A stretch of 7,414 nucleotides of DNA from Alphaproteobacteria bacterium (lineage in GTDB: Bacteria; Pseudomonadota; Alphaproteobacteria; Kiloniellales; JAKSDN01): contig JAUVQB010000062.1 in assembly GCA_030598385.1 (NCBI GenBank), forward strand, positions 1 through 7,414, given 5' to 3'. Of this stretch, positions 5,298 to 7,414 are shown piece after piece. Each line of letters opens with the position of its first letter. Position 1 is the stretch's first letter. The notes below the pieces were generated by a model. That model did not search any database and was not told where the DNA came from. It saw only the letters and a list, made by a program, of their open reading frames with translations. Position numbers and translations under genes: made by a program.

Positions 5298-7414
5298 ATG
5301 CGCATCTCACGTCGCTTCACCGAAGCGGGCAAAGATATTTACGAAAAGATCGAGTTCCGCGTCACCTCGAGTGAGATCCGCAATCCCGATGGCTCCCTGG
5401 TTTTCAAGTCCGAAGAGATCGAGGTGCCGGCCGGCTGGAGCCAGGTCGCGTGCGATATCCTGGCCCAGAAATACTTCCGCAAGCGTGGCGTCCCGCATCG
5501 TCTGAGACGCGTCGAAGAAAACGACGTCCCCTCATGGCTTTGGCGTTCGGTGCCGGACGAAGGCGAGCTGTCGCACCTGCCCGAAGACGAACGGAGCGGC
5601 GGCGAGACCAGCGCCAAGCAAGTCTTCCACCGACTGGCCGGCACCTGGACCTACTGGGGCTGGAAGGGCGGCTATTTCGAGTGCGAAGACGACGCCCGGG
5701 CCTACTACGACGAGATGCGCACCATGCTGGCCCGCCAGATGGGCGCACCCAATTCGCCGCAATGGTTCAACACGGGCCTCCACTGGGCCTATGGCATCGA
5801 CGGGCCGAGCCAGGGCCATTACTACGTCGACCATCAGAGCCGCGAACTAACCCGCTCGGCCGGTGCCTACGAACACCCCCAGCCCCATGCCTGCTTCATC
5901 CAGTCGGTCGCGGACGACCTGGTCAACGAGAACGGCATCATGGACCTCTGGGTGCGCGAGGCGCGACTGTTCAAATATGGCTCCGGCACCGGAACCAACT
6001 TCTCGCAACTGCGCGGTTCGGGCGAGTCCCTCTCCGGCGGCGGCAAATCCTCCGGCCTGATGAGCTTCCTGAAGATCGGCGATCGGGCGGCCGGCGCCAT
6101 CAAGTCCGGCGGCACCACCCGGCGGGCGGCCAAGATGGTGTGCGTCGACATCGATCATCCGGACATCGCCGACTACATCACCTGGAAGGTGGTGGAAGAG
6201 CAGAAGGTGGCCGCCCTGGTGACCGGGTCGAAGCTCTGCAACAAGCATTTGAACGCTATCATCCGCGCCTGCCAGGCCGGCAGCATGCCGGCCGAAGACG
6301 CAGGCGATATGGCCGATGCGCTGGATCCAAAAACCAATCCCCTGTTGAAGACGGCGATTCAAAACGCCCGCGCGGCGATGATCCCCGACAACTACATCCA
6401 GCGGGTCATTCAGTTCGCCGGCCAGGGCTATGAGTCGATCGAGTTCAAGGTTTACGACACGGATTGGGACTCCGACGCCTATCTGACCGTTTCCGGCCAA
6501 AACTCCAATAACTCGGTGCGCGTGCCCAATGCCTTCATCGAGGCGGTGCTGATGGACGGCGAATGGGAACTCACCCACCGCACTGACGGTTCGGTCGCGA
6601 AGACCCTGCCGGCGCGCGAGCTGTGGGACGAAATCGCCTATGCGGCCTGGGCCTGCGCCGATCCCGGCGTACAGTTCGACACCACCATAAACGAGTGGCA
6701 CACCTGCCCGCGCTCGGGCCGGATAAACGCCTCGAATCCCTGTTCGGAGTACATGTTCCTCGACGACACCGCCTGCAACCTGGCGTCGCTCAATCTCATG
6801 GCCTTCAGGATCAAGGACGACAAGAGCGGCGGCTTCGACGTTGCCGGCTACGAGCACGCGGTGCGGCTGTGGACCGTGACCCTCGAGATCGCCGTACTGA
6901 TGGCCCAGTTTCCGTCGCGCCGGATCGCCGAGCTGTCCTACGAGTACCGCACCTTGGGCCTGGGTTACGCCAATCTCGGCGGCCTGCTGATGGCGCGCGG
7001 CTTGTCCTACGACTGCGACCAGGGCCGGGCCGTCTGCGCGGCGCTGTCGGCGATCCTCACCGGAGTGGCCTATGCGACCTCGGCCGAGATGGCGAACGAG
7101 CTCGGCCCCTTCCCCGGCTACGACGCCAACCGGGACGACATGCTGCGGGTCATCCGCAACCACCGCCTGGCGGCCTGCGGCGAGGAGGCGGGCTACGACC
7201 GTCTGTCGGTCCCGCCGGTGCCCCTCGACGCGGCGCTCTGCCCCGACCCGGCACTGGTTGCTGCGGCCCGCGAAGCCTGGACCAGGGCGCTGGAGCTGGG
7301 CGAGGCCCACGGCTACCGCAACGCCCAGGCCAGCGTTATCGCGCCCACCGGGACCATCGGCCTGGTGATGGACTGCGACACAACCGGCATCGAGCCGGAC
7401 TTCGCGGTGGTCAA
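5298..7414 (+). CDS. nrdJ: Adenosylcobalamin-dependent (class II) ribonucleotide reductase, 3'-truncated by window
   Basis: Cytoplasmic enzyme reducing ribonucleotides to deoxyribonucleotides with a thiyl radical generated from coenzyme B12, independent of oxygen. The first 705 codons are present, unbroken, and the frame runs off the window. Full-length alphaproteobacterial NrdJ is usually about 1,200 residues. Landmarks: N-terminal RRFTEAGKDIYEKIEFR (5-21), PNSPQWFNTGLHW (151-163), HACFIQSV (197-204) with C199 as the first redox cysteine, FKYGSGTGTNFSQLRG (225-240), the finger loop NPCSE (480-484) with probable radical C482 and catalytic N480 and E484, DDTACNLASLNL (489-500) with partner C493, LGLGYANLGGLLMARG (553-568), and APTGTIGLV (682-690). 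The C-terminal zinc/redox cysteine region lies outside. ATG at 5298 is supported by GGGGAG 8 nt upstream and by the conserved N-terminus. It follows the P460 gene after 281 bp and probably has its own NrdR-controlled promoter. Confidence 0.96.
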   Translation, partial: MRISRRFTEAGKDIYEKIEFRVTSSEIRNPDGSLVFKSEEIEVPAGWSQVACDILAQKYFRKRGVPHRLRRVEENDVPSWLWRSVPDEGELSHLPEDERSGGETSAKQVFHRLAGTWTYWGWKGGYFECEDDARAYYDEMRTMLARQMGAPNSPQWFNTGLHWAYGIDGPSQGHYYVDHQSRELTRSAGAYEHPQPHACFIQSVADDLVNENGIMDLWVREARLFKYGSGTGTNFSQLRGSGESLSGGGKSSGLMSFLKIGDRAAGAIKSGGTTRRAAKMVCVDIDHPDIADYITWKVVEEQKVAALVTGSKLCNKHLNAIIRACQAGSMPAEDAGDMADALDPKTNPLLKTAIQNARAAMIPDNYIQRVIQFAGQGYESIEFKVYDTDWDSDAYLTVSGQNSNNSVRVPNAFIEAVLMDGEWELTHRTDGSVAKTLPARELWDEIAYAAWACADPGVQFDTTINEWHTCPRSGRINASNPCSEYMFLDDTACNLASLNLMAFRIKDDKSGGFDVAGYEHAVRLWTVTLEIAVLMAQFPSRRIAELSYEYRTLGLGYANLGGLLMARGLSYDCDQGRAVCAALSAILTGVAYATSAEMANELGPFPGYDANRDDMLRVIRNHRLAACGEEAGYDRLSVPPVPLDAALCPDPALVAAAREAWTRALELGEAHGYRNAQASVIAPTGTIGLVMDCDTTGIEPDFAVV

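Noticed and set aside
5847..7310. 487-codon open frame on the minus strand inside nrdJ
   Set aside because: It lies wholly antisense to a perfectly recognisable NrdJ. Its translation is rich in Gly, Ala, Arg, Val and His with no family signature, as expected from the shadow frame of a GC-rich gene.

Overview
The window is high-GC DNA, most likely from an alphaproteobacterium (Rhodospirillales-like or a related marine or soil lineage). This rests on an NDUFA12-type complex I accessory subunit, a stand-alone mlaD, a DUF2155 gene and a B12-dependent ribonucleotide reductase occurring together. These families are typical of Alphaproteobacteria. The genus cannot be fixed from the sequence.

Layout. 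(1) Positions 8-745, plus strand: a DUF502 membrane protein whose true start may lie left of the window. (2) Positions 742-3004, minus strand: a four-gene cluster transcribed right to left, NDUFA12 homologue, mlaD, a class I SAM methyltransferase, then a DUF2155 periplasmic protein. Its last stop codon shares the tetramer CTAG with the DUF502 stop. (3) Positions 3005-3214: a divergent intergenic region. (4) Positions 3215-4231, plus: a DUF6352 protein of unknown function. (5) Positions 4363-5016, plus: an exported cytochrome P460-family c-type haem protein. (6) Positions 5017-5297: a 281-bp leader region with NrdR-box-like sites and several hairpins. (7) Position 5298 to the window end, plus: the first 705 codons of nrdJ, a class II (adenosylcobalamin-dependent) ribonucleotide reductase, cut by the window edge.

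How the genes fit together. The minus-strand cluster serves the cell envelope and respiratory membrane: complex I (NDUFA12), phospholipid trafficking across the periplasm (MlaD) and a small secreted protein (DUF2155). The methyltransferase sits between mlaD and the DUF2155 gene, where I would not expect one from the usual alphaproteobacterial order. The plus-strand genes look like separate units. nrdJ makes deoxyribonucleotides without needing oxygen, and its upstream region suggests NrdR control. The P460 protein probably handles nitric oxide or hydroxylamine in the periplasm.

The most unusual signals are in non-coding DNA. In front of the methyltransferase, CCATGAC is repeated three times at exact 14-nt steps. 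This creates two five-codon mini-ORFs linked head to tail by ATGA overlaps and ending on the methyltransferase start codon. In front of nrdJ, TCAAGATGT is repeated 31 bp apart within NrdR-box-like sequence. Further downstream, a hairpin overlaps the edge of the nrdJ ribosome binding site. No RNA genes, insertion sequences, CRISPR arrays or phage genes were seen, and no gene-free stretch exceeds 300 bp.
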